Origin: Atherix ibis
Lineage: Eukaryota; Arthropoda; Insecta; Diptera; Athericidae
Direction: 5' to 3'
NCBI GenBank assembly: GCA_958298945.1
Contig: OY282608.1
Coordinates: 61,170,951 to 61,234,950, forward strand
DNA length: 64,000 nucleotides
The translations under genes were made by a program, and so were the position numbers. Under the pieces are notes generated by a model. That model searched no databases. It saw only the letters and a program-made list of their open reading frames with translations, and had not been told where the DNA came from. Positions 42,401 to 56,940 of this stretch are shown here, piece after piece (position 1 is the stretch's first letter; each line of letters opens with the position of its first letter).

Positions 42401-45400
42401 CAACAAGCCAACAAACCAACAAACCAACAAACCAACAAGCCAACAAACCAACAAGCCAACAAGCCAACAAACCAACCAACCAACAAACCAACAAACCAAC
42501 AAGCCAACAAACCAACAAGCCAACAAACCAACAAACCAACAAACCAACAAGCCAACAAGCCAACAAACCAACAAACCAACAAGCCAACAAACCAACAAAC
42601 CAACAAATCAACAAGCCAACAAGCCAACAAACCAACAAACCAACAAGCCAACAAGCCAACAAACCGACAAACCAACAAGCCAACAAGCCAACAAACCAAC
42701 AAACCAACAAGCCAACAAACCAACACTTAAATAAACCAACAAACCAACAAACCAACAAGCAAACAAGCCAACAACCCAACAAACCAACAAACCAACAAAC
42801 CAACAAACCAACAAACCAACAAGCCAACAAACCAACAAACCAACAAACCAACAAGCCAACAAGCCATTAAACCAACAAACCAACAAGACAACAAACCAAC
42901 AAACCAACAAACCAACATGCCAACAAACCAACAAACTAAGTAGCCAACAAGCCAACAAACCAACAAACCAACAAAGCAACAAGCCAACCAACCAACAAAC
43001 CAACAAGCCAACAAACCAACAAACGAACAAACCAACAAGCCAAAAAGCCAACAAACCAACAAACCAACAAGCCAACAAACCAACAAACCAACAAACCAAC
43101 AAGCCAACAAACCAACAAGCCAACAAACCAACAAACCAACAAGCCAACAAGCCAACAAACCAACAAACCAACAAGCCAACAAGCCAACAAACCAACAAAC
43201 CAACAAGCCAACAAACCAACAAACAAATAAACCAACAAACCAACAAACCAACAAGCCAACAAGCCAACAAACCAACAAACCAGCAAGCCAACAAACTAAC
43301 AAACCAGCAAACCAACAAACCAACATACCTACAAACCAACAAGCTAACAAGCCAACAAACCAACAAACAAACAAACCAACAAACCAACAAACTAAGTAAC
43401 CAACAAGCCAACAAACCAACAAACCAACAAGCCAACAAACCAACAAGCCAACCAACCAACAAACCAATAAACCGAAAAACCAACAAACCAACAAACCAAC
43501 AAACCAACAAACCAACAAACCAACAAGCCAACAAGCCAACAAACCAACAAACCAACAAACCAACAAGCCAACAAACCAACAAGCCAACAAACCAACAAAC
43601 CAACAAACCAAGTAACCAAAAAGCCAACAAACTAACAAACCAACAAGCCAACAAGCCAACAAACCAACAAACCAACAAAGCAACAAACCAACAAACCAAC
43701 AGGCCAACAAGCCAACAAACCAACAAACCAACAAGCCAACAAGCCAACTAACCAAGTAACCAACAAACCAACAAACCATCAAATAAACAAAGCAACAAAC
43801 GAACAAATCAAGAAGCCAACAGACAAACAAACCAACAAACCAACAAACCAACAAGCCAACAAACCAACAAACCAACAAACCAACAAGCCAACAAACCAAC
43901 AAAACAACAAACCAACAAGCCAACAAGCCAACAAACCAACAAACCAACAAAGCAACAAACCAACAAACCAACAAGCCAACAAGCCAACAAACCAACAAAC
44001 CAACAAGCCAACAAAACAACAAACAAATAAACCAACAAACCAACAAACGAACAAGCCAACAAGCCAACAAGCCAACAAACCAACAAACCAACAAACCAGC
44101 AAGCCAACAAACCAACAAACCAACAAACCAACAAACCAACAAACCAACAAACCAACAAGCCAACAAGCCAACAAACCAACAAACCAACAAACCAACAAAC
44201 TAAGTAACCAACAAGCCAGCAAACCAACAAACCATTAAGCCAACAAGCCAACAAACCAACAAACCAACAAGCCAACAAACCAACAAACCAACAAACCAAA
44301 AAACCAACAAACCAACAAACCAACAAACCAACAAACCAACAAACCAACAAACCAACAAGCCAACAAGCCAACAAACCAACAAACCCACAAACCATCAAAC
44401 GAACAAAGCAACAAACTAACAAACCAAGAAGCCAACAAACCAACAAACCAACAAACCAACAAGCCAACAAACCAACAAACCAACAAACCAACAAACCAAC
44501 AAGCCAACAAACCAACAAACCAACAAACCAACAAGCCAACAAGCCAACAAACCAACAAACCAACAAACCATCAAACGAACAAAGCAACAAACTAACAAAC
44601 CAAGAAGCCAACAAACCAACAAACCAACAAACCAACAAGCCAACAAACCAACAAACCAACAAACCAACAAACCAACAAGCCAACAAACCAACAAACCAAC
44701 AAACCAACAAGCCAACAAGCCAACAAACCAAAAAAACAACAAAGCAACAAACCAACAAACCAACAAACCAAAAATCCAAGAACCTAACAAACCAACAAGC
44801 CAACAAACCAACAAACCAACAAGCCAACAAACCAACAAACCAACAAACCAACAAACCAACAAACCAACAAACCAACAAACCAAAAAACCAACAAACCAAC
44901 AAGCCAACAAACCAACAAGCCAACAAGCCAACAAACCAACAAACTAACGAACCAACAAGCGAACTAACCAACAAACCAACAAGCCAACAAACCAACAAAC
45001 CAAGTAACCAAAAAGCCAACAAACTAACAAACCAACAAGCCAACAAGCCAACAAACCAACAAACCAACAAAGCAACAAGCCTACAAGCCAACAAACCAAC
45101 AAACCAACAAGCCAACAAACCAAGTAACCAAAAAGCCAACAAACTAACAAACCAACAAGCAAACAAACCAACAAGCCAACAAGCCAACAAACCAACAAAC
45201 CAACAAACCTACAAACCAACAAACCAACAAACCAAAAAACCAACAAACCAACAAGCCAACAAGCCAACAAACCAACAAACTAACAAACCAACAAACGAAC
45301 TAACCAACAAACCAACAAGCCAACAAGCCAACAAACCACCAAACCAACAAGCCAACAAACCAACAAACCAACAAACCAAGTAACCAAAAAGCCAACAAAC

Positions 45401-46200
45401 TAACAAACCAACAAGCCAACAAGCCAACAAACCAACAAACCAACAACGCAACAAACCAACAAACCAACAAGCCAACAAGCCAACACACCAACAAACCAAC
45501 AAGCCAACAAGCCAACAAACCAACAAACCAACAAGCCAACAAAGCAACAAACCAACAAGCCAACAAACCAACAAACCAACAAACCAACAAACCAACAAAC
45601 CAACAAACCAACGAACCAACAAACCAACAAACCAACAAACCAACAAGCCAACAAGCCAACAAACTAACAAACCAACAAACCAACAAGCCAAAAAACCAAC
45701 AAGCCAACAAACCAACAAACCAACAAACCAAGTAACCAACAAACCAACAAACCAAGTAACCAAAAAGCCAACAAACTAACAAACCAACAAGCCAATAAGC
45801 CAATAAACCAACAAACCAACAAAGCAACAAACCAACAAGCCAACAAGCCAACAAACCAACAAACCAACAAGCCAACAAGCCAACAAACCAACAAACCAAC
45901 AAGCCAACAAACCAACAAACCAACAGCCAACAAACCAACAAACCAACAAACCAGCAAACCAACAAACCAACAAACTAACAAAGCAACAAACCAACAAGCC
46001 AACAAACCAACAAACCAACAAACCAGCAAACCAACAAGCCAACAAGCCAACAAACCAAGAAACCAACAAGCCAACAAGCCAACAAACCGACAAAACAACA
46101 AGCCAACAAGCCAACAAACCAACAAACCAACATGCCAACAAACCAACAAACAAATAAACCATCAAATCAACAAACCAACAAACCAACAAGCCAACAAGCC
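42401..46200. repeat. Copy 2 of the 3.7-4.3 kb tandem duplication
   Basis: It directly follows copy 1 with the same marker order: CACTTAAATAAACC at 42727, AAGTAGCC at 42943, ACCGAAAAACC at 43474, AAATCAAG at 43808, AAGAACCT at 44780, CAACGCAAC at 45448, AACAGCC at 45926 and AACATGCC at 46133. A one-base difference is AAATAAAC at about 43782 where copy 1 has AAACGAAC. The unit register at 43506 (2 modulo 8) fits the slip tally from the window start. Confidence 0.9.
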
Positions 46201-48400
46201 AACAAACCAACAAACCAACAAACCAACAAGCCAACAAACCAACAAGCCAACAAACCAACAAACCAATAAACCAACAAGCCAACAAGCCAACAAACCAACA
46301 AACCAACAAGCCAACAAACCAACAAACCAACAAACCAACAAGCCAACAAGCCAACAAACCAACAAACCAACAAGCCAACAAGCTAACAAACCGACAAACC
46401 AACAAGCCAACAAGCCAACAAACCAACAAACCAACAAGCCAACAAACCAACAAACAAATAAACCAACAAACCAACAAACCAACAAGCCAACAAGCCAACA
46501 AGCCAACAAACCAACAAACCAACAAACCAACAAACCAACAAGCCAACAAACCAACAAACCAACAAACCACCAAACCAACAAGCCAACAAGCCAACAAACC
46601 AACAAACCAACAAACCAACAAGCCAACAAACCAACAAACCAACAAACCAACAAGCCAACAAGCCAACAAACCAACAAACCAACAAAGCAACAAACCAACA
46701 AACCAACAAGCCAACAAGCCAACAAACCAACGAACCAACAAGCCAACAAACCAACAAACAAATAAACCAACAAACCAACAAACCAACAAACCAACAAACC
46801 AACAAACCAACAAACCAACAAGCCAACAAGCCAACAAACCAACAAACCAACAAACCAACAAACCAACAAACTAAGTAACCAACAAGCCAACAAACCAACA
46901 AACCAACAAGCCAACAAGCCAACAAACCAACAAACCAACAAGCCAACAAACCAACAAACCAACAAACCAAAAAACCAACAAACCAACAAACCAACAAACC
47001 AACAAACCAACAAGCCAACAAGCCAACAAACCAACAAACCAACAAACCAACAAGCCAACAAGCCAACAAACCAACAAGCCAACAAACCAACAAACCAAGT
47101 AACCAAAAAGCCAACAAACTAACAAACCAAGAAGCCAACAAGCCAACAAACCAACAAACCAACAAAGCAACAACCCAACAAACCAACAAGCCAAGAAGCC
47201 AACAAACCAACAAACCAACAAGCCAACAAGCCAACAAACCAACAAACCAACAAGCCAACAAACCAACAAACAAATAAACCAACAAACCAACAAACCAACA
47301 AGCCAACAAGCCAACAAGCCAACAAACCAACAAACCAACAAACCAACAAGCCAACAAATCAACAAACCAACAAACCAACAAACCAACAAACCACCAAACC
47401 AACAAGCCAACAAGCCAACAAACCAACAAACCAACAAACCAACAAGCCAACAAACCAACAAACCAACAAACCAACAAGCCAACAAGCCAACGAACCAACA
47501 AGCCAACAAACCAACAAACAAATAAACCAACAAACCAACAAACCAACAAGCCAACAAGCCAACAAACCAACAAACCAACAAACCAGCAAGCCAACAAACC
47601 AACAAACCAACAAACCAACAAACCAACAAACCAACAAACCAACAAGCCAACAAGCCAACAAACCAACAAACCAACAAACCAACAAACCAAGAAACTAAGT
47701 AACCAACAAACCAACAAACCAACAAACCAAGTAACCAAAAAGCCAACAAACTAACAAACCAAGAAGCCAACAAGCCAACAAACCAACAAACCAACAAAGC
47801 AAAAACCCAACAAACCAACAAGCCAAGAAGCCAACAAACCAACAAACCAACAAGCCAACAAGCCAACAAACCAACAAACCAACAAGCCAACAAACCAACA
47901 AACAAATAAACCAACAAACCAACAAACCAACAAGCCAACAAGCCAACAAGCCAACAAACCAACAAACCAACAAGCCAACAAACCAACAAGCCAACAAACC
48001 AACAAACCAACAAGCCAACAAGCCAACAAACCAACAAACCAACAAGCCAACAAGCCAACAAACCAACAAACCAACAAGCCTACAAACAAATAAACCAACA
48101 AACAAACAAACCAACAAGCCAACAAGCCAACAAACCAACAAACCAGCAAGCCAACAAACGAACAAACCAACAAACCAACAAACCAACAAACCAACAAACC
48201 AACAAGCCAACAAACCAACATGCCAACAAACCAACAAACCAACAAACCAAGTAACCAAAAAGCCAACAAACTAACAAACCAACAAGCCAACAAGCCAACA
48301 AACCAACAAACCAACAAAGCAACAAACCAACAAACCAACAAGCCAACAAGCCAACAAACCAACAAACCAACAAGCCAACAAGCCAACTAACCAAGTAACC
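46201..48400. repeat. Mosaic domain with an internal 632-bp duplication
   Basis: The domain is rich in the AACAAACA/AATAAACC pair and in ACCACCAAACC (near 46568 and 47394). A 632-bp (79-unit) tandem duplication is shown by AAGAAGCC after AACAAACT at 47131 and 47763, a second AAGAAGCC at 47195 and 47827, and AATAAACC at 47275 and 47907, all exactly 632 apart. I saw no phase slip. No gene is seen. Confidence 0.85.
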
Positions 48401-51400
48401 AACAAACCAACAAACCATCAAACGAACAAAGGAACAAACGAACAAATCAAGAAGCCAACAAACCAACAAACCAACAAACCAACAAACCAACAAGCCAACA
48501 AACCAACAAACCAACAAACCAACAAGCCAACAAACCAACAAAACAACAAACCAACAAGCCAACAAGCCAACAAACCAACAAACCAACAAAGCAACAAACC
48601 AACAAACCAACAAACAAACAAACCAACAAACCAACAAACTAAGTAACCAACAAGCCAACAAACCAACAAACCAACAAGCCAACAAACCAACAAGCCAACC
48701 AACCAACAAACCAGCAAACCGAAAAACCAACAAACCAACAAACCAACAAACCAACAAACCAACAAACCAACAAGCCAACAAGCCAACAAACCAACAAACC
48801 AACAAACCAACAAGCCAACAAACCAAAATGCCAACAAACCAACAAACCAACAAACCAAGTAACCAAAAAGCCAACAAACTAACAAACCAACAAGCCAACA
48901 AGCCAACAAACCAACAAACCAACAAAGCAACAAACCAACAAACCAACAAACCAACAAGCCAACAAGCCAACAAACCAACAAACCAACAAGCCAACAAGCC
49001 AACTAACCAAGTAACCAACAAACCAACAAACCATCAAACGAACAAAGCAACAAACGAACAAGCCAACAAGCCAACAAACCAACAAACCAACAAACCAGCA
49101 AGCCAACAAACCAACAAACCAACAAACCAACAAACCAACAAACCAACAAACCAACAAACCAACAAGCCAACAAGCCAACAAACCAACAAACCAACAAACC
49201 AACAAACTAAGTAACCAACAAGCCAGCAAACCAACAAACCATTAAGCCAACAAGCCAACAAACCAACAAACCAACAAGCCAACAAACCAACAAACCAACA
49301 AACCAAAAAACCAACAAACCAACAAACCAACAAACCAACAAACCAACAAACCAACAAGCCAACAAGCCAACAAACCAACAAACCCACAAACCATCAAACG
49401 AACAAAGCAACAAACTAACAAACCAAGAAGCCAACAAACCAACAAACCAACAAACCAACAAGCCAACAAACCAACAAACCAACAAACCAACAAACCAACA
49501 AGCCAACAAACCAACAAACCAACAAACCAACAAGCCAACAAGCCAACAAACCAACAAACCAACAAACCATCAAACGAACAAAGCAACAAACTAACAAACC
49601 AAGAAGCCAACAAACCAACAAACCAACAAACCAACAAACCAACAAGCCAACAAAGCAACAAACCAACAAACCAACAAACCAACAAGCCAACAAACCAACA
49701 AACCAACAAACCAACAAGCCAACAAGCCAACAAACCAACAAACCAACAAAGCAACAAACCAACAAACCAACAAACCAAAAATCCAAGAACCTAACAAACC
49801 AACAAGCCAACAAACCAACAAACCAACAAGCCAACAAACCAACAAACATACAAACCAACAAACCAACAAACCAACAAACCAACAAACCAACAAACCAACA
49901 AACCAAAAAACCAAAAAACCAACAAGCCAACAAACCAACAAACCAACAAGCCAACAAAGCAACAAACTAACGAACCAACAAGCGAACTAACCAACAAACC
50001 AACAAGCCAACAAACCAACAAACCAAGTAACCAAAAAGCCAACAAACTAACAAACCAACAAGCCAACAAGCCAACAAACCAACAAACCAACAAAGCAACA
50101 AGCCTACAAGCCAACAAACCAACAAACCAACAAGCCAACAAACCAAGTAACCAAAAAGCCAACAAACTAACAAACCAACAAGCCAACAAACCAACAAGCC
50201 AACAAGCCAACAAACCAACAAACCAACAAACCTACAAACCAACAAACCAACAAACCGAAAAACCAACAAACCAACAAGCCAACAAGCCAACAAACCAACA
50301 AACTAACAAACCAACAAACAAACTAACCAACAAACCAACAAGCCAACAAGCCAACAAACCACCAAACCAACAAGCCAACAAACCAACAAACCAACAAACC
50401 AAGTAACCAAAAAGCCAACAAACTAACAAACCAACAAGCCAACAAGCCAACAAACCAACAAACCAACAACGCAACAAACCAACAAACCAACAAGCCAACA
50501 AGCCAACACACCAACAAACCAACAAGCCAATAAGCCAACAAACCAACAAACCAACAAGCCAACAAACCAACAAACCAACAAGCCAACAAACCAACAAACC
50601 AACAAACCAACAAACCAACAAACCAACAAACCAACGAACCAACAAACCAACAAACCAACAAGCCAACAAGCCAACAAACTAACAAACCAACAAACCAACA
50701 AGCCAAAAAACCAACAAGCCAACAAACCAACAAACCAACAAACCAAGTAACCAACAAACCAACAAACCAAGTAACCAAAAAGCCAACAAACTAACAAACC
50801 AACAAGCCTATAAGCCAATAAACCAACAAACCAACAAAGCAACAAACCAACAAGCCAACAAGCCAACAAACCAACAAACCAACAAGCCAACAAGCCAACA
50901 AACCAACAAACCAACAAGCCAACAAACCAACAGCCAACAAACCAACAAACCAACAAACCAGCAAACCAACAAACCAACAAACTAACAAACTAACAAAGCA
51001 ACAAACCAACAAGCCAACAAACCAACAAACCAGCAAACCAACAAGCCAACAAGCCAACAAACCAAGAAACCAACAAGCCAACAAGCCAACAAACCGAAAA
51101 AACAACAAGCCAACAAGCCAACAAACCAACAAACCAACATGCCAACAAACCAACAAACAAATAAACCAACAAATCAACAAACCAACAAACCAACAAACCA
51201 ACAAGCCAACAAGCCAACAAACCAACAAACCAACAAACCAACAAGCCAACAAACCAACAAGCCAACAAACCAACAAACCAATAAACCAACAAGCCAACAA
51301 GCCAACAAACCAACAAACCAACAAGCCAACAAACCAACAAACCAACAAACCAACAAGCCAACAAGCCAACAAACCAACAAACCAACAAGCCAACAAGCTA

Positions 51401-51700
51401 ACAAACCGACAAACCAACAAGCCAACAAGCCAACAAGCCAACAAACCAACAAACCAACAAGCCAACAAACCAACAAACAAATAAACCAACAAACCAACAA
51501 ACCAACAAGCCAACAAGCCAACAAGCCAACAAACCAACAAGCCAACAAACCAACAAACCAACAAACCAACAAACCAACAAACCACCAAACCAACAAGCCA
51601 ACAAGCCAACAAACCAACAAACCAACAAACCAACAAGCCAACAAACCAACAAACCAACAAACCAACAAGCCAACAAGCCAACAAACCAACAAGCCAACAA
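48401..51700. repeat. Copy 3, rearranged relative of the 38-46 kb block
   Basis: Matches copy 2 at offsets of 5.0-5.25 kb: ACCGAAAAACC at 48721 (offset 5247), CATCAAACGAAC at 49034 (5255), ACCATTAAGCC at 49242 (5007), AAGAACCT at 49787 (5007), CAACGCAAC at 50471 (5023), AACAGCC at 50933 (5007) and AACATGCC at 51140 (5007). A 616-bp internal repeat places CATCAAACGAAC at both 48418 and 49034. About 248 bp were lost relative to copy 2 between 49034 and 49242. Confidence 0.87.
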
Positions 51701-52524
51701 AGCAACAAACCAACAAACCAACAAGCCAACAAGCCAACAAACCAACAAACCAACAAACCAACAAACCAACAAACTAAGTAACCAACAAGCCAACAAACCA
51801 ACAAACCAACAAGCCAACAAGCCAACAAACCAACAAACCAACAAAGCAACAACCCAACAAACCAACAAGCCAAGAAGCCAACAAACCAACAAACCAACAA
51901 GCCAACAAGCCAACAAACCAACAAACCAACAAGCCAACAAACCAACAAACAAATAAACCAACAAACCAACAAACCAACAAGCCAACAAGCCAACAAGCCA
52001 ACAAACCAACAAACCAACAAACCAACAAGCCAACAAACCAACAAACCAACAAACCAACAAACCAACAAACCACCAAAATAACAAGCCAACAAGCCAACAA
52101 ACCAACAAACCAACAAACCAACAAGCCAACAAACCAACAAACCAACAAACCAACAAGCCAACAAGCCAACAAACCAACGAACCAACAAGCCAACAAACCA
52201 ACAAACAAATAAACCAACAAACCAACAAACCAACAAGCCAACAAGCCAACAAACCAACAAACCAACAAACCAACAAACCAGCAAGCCAACAAACCAACAA
52301 ACCAACAAACCAACAAACCAACAAACCAACAAACCAACAAGCCAACAAGCCAACAAACCAACAAACCAACAAACCAACAAACCAAGAAACTAAGTAACCA
52401 ACAAGCCAACAAGCCAACAAACCAACAAGCCAACAAACCAACAAACCAACAAACCAACAAACCAACAAGCCAACAAACCAATAAACCAACAAACCAACAA
52501 GCCAACAAGCCAAAAACCAACAAA
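51701..52524. repeat. Linker array between copies 3 and 4
   Basis: Ordinary octamers with a recurring word order (AACAAAGC, AACAACCC, then AAGAAGCC) also seen near 47.17, 47.80 and 55.06 kb. ACCACCAAAATAAC near 52071 is a variant of the ACCACCAAACC word. A 7-bp AAAAACC near 52515 shifts the register by -1. No gene is seen. Confidence 0.8.
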
Positions 52525-54500
52525 CCAACAAAGCAACAAACCAACAAACCAACAAACCAAAAATCCAAGAACCTAACAAACCAACAAGCCAACAAACCAA
52601 CAAACCAACAAGCCAACAAACCAACAAACCAACAAACCAACAAACCAACAAACCAACAAACCAACAAACCAACAAACCAACAAACCAAAAAACCAACAAA
52701 CCAACAAGCCAACAAACCAACAAGCCAACAAGCCAACAAGCCAACAAACTAACGAACCAACAAGCGAACTAACCAACAAACCAACAAGCCAACAAACCAA
52801 CAAACCAAGTAACCAAAAAGCCAACAAACTAACAAACCAACAAGCCAACAAGCCAACAAACCAACAAACCAACAAAGCAAAAAGCCTACAAGCCAACAAA
52901 CCAACAAACCAACAAGCCAACAAACCAAGTAACCAAAAAGCCAACAAACTAACAAACCAACAAGCCAACAAACCAACAAGCCAACAAGCCAACAAACCAA
53001 CAAACCAACAAACCTACAAACCAACAAACCAACAAACCGAAAAACCAACAAACCAACAAGCCAACAAGCCAACAATCCAACAAACTAACAAACCAACAAA
53101 CGAACTAACCAACAAACCAACAAGCCAACAAGCCAACAAACCACCAAACCAACAAGCCAACAAACCAACAAACCAACAAACCAAGTAACCAAAAAGCCAA
53201 CAAACTAACAAACTAACAAATCAACAAGCCAACAAGCCAACAAACCAACAAACCAACAACGCAACAAACTAACAAACCAACAAGCCAACAAGCCAACACA
53301 CCAACAAACCAACAAGCCAACAAGCCAACAAACCAACAAACCAACAAGCCAACAAACCAACAAACCAACAAGCCAACAAACCAACAAACCAACAAACCAA
53401 CAAACCAACAAACCAACAAACCAACGAACCAACAAACCAACAAACCAACAAGCCAACAAGCCAACAAACTAACAAACCAACAAACCAACAAGCCAAAAAA
53501 CCAACAAGCCAACAAACCAACAAACCAACAAACCAAGTAACCAACAAACCAACAAACCAAGTAACCAAAAAGCCAACAAACTAACAAACCAACAAGCCAA
53601 TAAGCCAATAAACCAACAAACCAACAAAGCAACAAACCAACAAGCCAACAAGCCAACAAACCAACAAACCAACAAGCCAACAAGCCAACAAACCAACAAA
53701 CCAACAAGCCAACAAACCAACAAACCAACAGCCAACAAACCAACAAACCAACAAACCAGCAAACCAACAAACCAACAAACTAACAAAGCAACAAACCAAC
53801 AAGCCAACAAACCAACAAACCAACAAACAAGCAAACCAACAAGCCAACAAGCCAACAAACCAAGAAACCAACAAGCCAACAAGCCAACAAACCGACAAAA
53901 CAACAAGCCAACAAGCCAACAAACCAACAAACTAACATGCCAACAAATCAACAAACAAATAAACCAACAAATCAACAAACCAACAAACCAACAAGCCAAC
54001 AAGCCAACAAACCAACAAACCAACAAACCAACAAGCCAACAAACCAACAAGCCAACAAACCAACAAACCAATAAACCAACAAGCCAACAAGCCAACAAAC
54101 CAACAAACCAACAAGCCAACAAACCAACAAACCAACAAACCAACAAGCCAACAAGCCAACAAACCAACAAACCAACAAGCCAACAAGCTAACAAACCGAC
54201 AAACCAACAAGCCAACAAGCCAACAAACCAACAAACCAACAAGCCAACAAACCAACAAACAAATAATTCAACAAACCAACAAACCAACAAGCCAACAAGC
54301 CAACAAGCCAACAAACCAACAAACCAACAAACCAACAAGCCAACAAACCAACAAACCAACAAACCAACAAACCAACAAACCACCAAACCAACAAGCCAAC
54401 AAGCCAACAAACCAACAAACCAACAAACCAACAAGCCCACAAACCAACAAACCAACAAACCAACAAGCCAACAAGCCAACAAACCAACAAACCAACAAAG
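52525..54500. repeat. Copy 4, tandem partner of 49.74-51.7 kb
   Basis: Offsets from copy 3 are 2782-2798: AAGAACCT at 52569, AACGAACC at 52754, CAACGCAAC at 53261, AACAGCC at 53731, AACATGCC at 53938, GACAAACC at 54198 and ACCACCAAACC near 54380. One distinctive change is AATAATTC near 54263 where copy 3 has AATAAACC. This copy lacks the left third of the 38-46 kb block. Confidence 0.88.
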
Positions 54501-54999
54501 CAACAAACCAACAAACCAACAAGCCAACAAGCCAACAAACCAACGAACCAACAAGCCAACAAACCAACAAACAAATAAACCAACAAACCAACAAACCAAC
54601 AAGCCAACAAGCCAACAAACCAACAAACCAACAAACCAGCAAGCCAACAAACCAACAAACCAACAAACCAACAAACCAACAAACCAACAAACCTACAAGC
54701 CAACAAGCCAACAAACCAACAAACCAACAAACCAACAAACCAACAAACTAAGTAACCAACAAGCCAACAAACCAACAAACCAACAAGCCAACAAGCCAAC
54801 AAACCAACAAACCAACAAGCCAACAAACCAACAAACCAACAAACCAAAAAACCAACAAACCAACAAACCAACAAACCAACAAACCAACAAGCCAACAAGC
54901 CAACAAACCAACAAACCAACAAACCAACAAGCCAACAAGCCAACAAACCAACAAGCCAACAAACCAACAAACCAGCAAACCAAGTAACCAAAAAGCCAA
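54501..54999. repeat. Octamer array following copy 4
   Basis: AACGAACC at 54545 matches 52179 at offset 2366, so this stretch relates to the linker at 52.1-52.4 kb rather than to the end of copy 3. AACAAACT/AAGTAACC lies near 54749 and AAGTAACC/AAAAAGCC near 54983. No phase slip or gene is seen. Confidence 0.75.
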
Positions 55000-56940
55000 C
55001 AAACTAACAAACCAAGAAGCCAACAAGCCAACAAACCAACAAACCAACAAAGCAACAACCCAACAAACCAACAAGCCAAGAAGCCAACAAACCAACAAAC
55101 CAACAAGCCAACAAGCCCACAAACAACAAACCAACAAGCAAACAAACCAACAAACCAACAAGCCAACAAACCAACAAACCAACACACCAACAAACTAACA
55201 AACTAACAAAGCAACAAGCCAACAAACCAACAAACCAACAAACCAACAAGCCAACAAACCAACAAACCAACAAACCAACAAACCAACAAGCCAACAAACC
55301 AACAAGCCAACAAACCAACAAACCAACAAGCCAACAAGCCAACAAACCAACAAACCAACAAACCAACAAACCAACAAGCCAACAAACCAACAAACGAACA
55401 AGCCAACAAACCAACAAACCAACAAACCAACAAACCAACAAACCAACAAACCAACAAACCAACAAACCAACAAACCAACAAGCCAACAAACCAACAAGCC
55501 AACAAACCAACAAACCAACAAGCCAACAAGCCAACAAACCAACAAACCAACAAACCAACAAGCGAACAAACCAACAAACCAACAAGCCAACAAACCAACA
55601 AACCAACAAACCAACAAACCAACAAGCCAACAAGCCAACAAACCAACAAACCAACAATCCAAACAAACAAACAAACCAACAAAGCAACAAGCCAACAAAC
55701 CAACAAGCCAACAAACCAACAAACCAACAAACCAACGAACCAACAAACCAACAAACCAACAAGCCAACACACCAACAAACCAACAAGCCAACAAGCCAAC
55801 AAACCAACAAACCAACAAGCCAACAAACCAACAAACTAACAAACCAACAAACCAACAAGCCAAAAAACCAACAAGCCAATAAACCAACAAACCAACAAAC
55901 CAAGTAACCAACAAACCAACAAACCAAGTAACCAAAAAGCCAACAAACTAACAAACCAACAAGCCAACAAGCCAACAAACCAACAAACCAACAACGCAAC
56001 AAACCAACAAACCAACAAGCCAACAAGCCAACACACCAACAAACCAACAAACCAACAAACCAACAAACCAACAAGCCAACAAGCCAACAAGCCAACAAAC
56101 CAACAAACCAACAAACCAACAAGCCAACAAACCAACAAACCAACAAACCAACAAACGAACAAAACACCAAACCAACAAGCCAACAAGCCAACAAACCAAC
56201 AAACCAACAAACCAACAAGCCAACAAACCAACAAACCAACTAACCAACAAGCCAACAAGCCAACAAACCAACAAACCAACAAAGCAACAAACCAACAAAC
56301 CATCAAGCCAACAAGCCAACAAAACCAACGAACCAACAAACCAACAAAAAAATAAACCAACAAACCAACAAACCAACAAGCCAACAAGCCAACAAATCAA
56401 CAAACCAACAAACCAGCAAGCCAACAAACCAACAAACCAACAAACCAACAAACCAACAAACCAACAAACCAACAAGCCAACAAGCCAACAAACCAACAAA
56501 CCAACAAACCAACAAACTAAGTAACCAACAAGCCAACAAACCAACAAACTAATAAGCCAACAAGCCAACAAACCAACAAACCAACAAGCCAACAAACCAA
56601 CAAACCAACAAACCAAAAAACCAACAAACCAACAAACCAACAAACCAACAAACCAACAAACCAACAAGCCAACAAGCCAACAAACCAGCAAACCAACAAA
56701 CCAACAAGCCAACAAGCCAACAAACCAACAAGCCAACAAACCAACAAACCAACAAACCAAGTAACCAAAAAGCCAACAAACTAACAAACCAACAAGCCAA
56801 CAAGCCAACAAACCAACAAACCAACAAAGCAACAAACCAACAAACCAACAAGCCAAGAAGCCAACAAACCAACAAACCAACAAGCCAACAAGCCAACAAA
56901 CAACAAACCAACAAGCCAACAAACCAACAAACCAACAAGC
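55000..56940. repeat. Copy 1 of a 1.78-1.86 kb tandem duplication
   Basis: Markers shared with 56.94-58.1 kb: AACACACC at 55183 (partner 56960, offset 1777), AAGCGAAC at 55564 (partner 57413, offset 1849), AACAATCC insertion word at 55658 (partner 57507, offset 1849) and AAGTAACC at 55904 (partner 57761, offset 1857). Offset changes of 72 and 8 are whole units. The 55.9-56.9 kb part, including CAACGCAAC at 55996 and a 9-bp AACAAAACC near 56319, has no clear partner. Confidence 0.85.
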
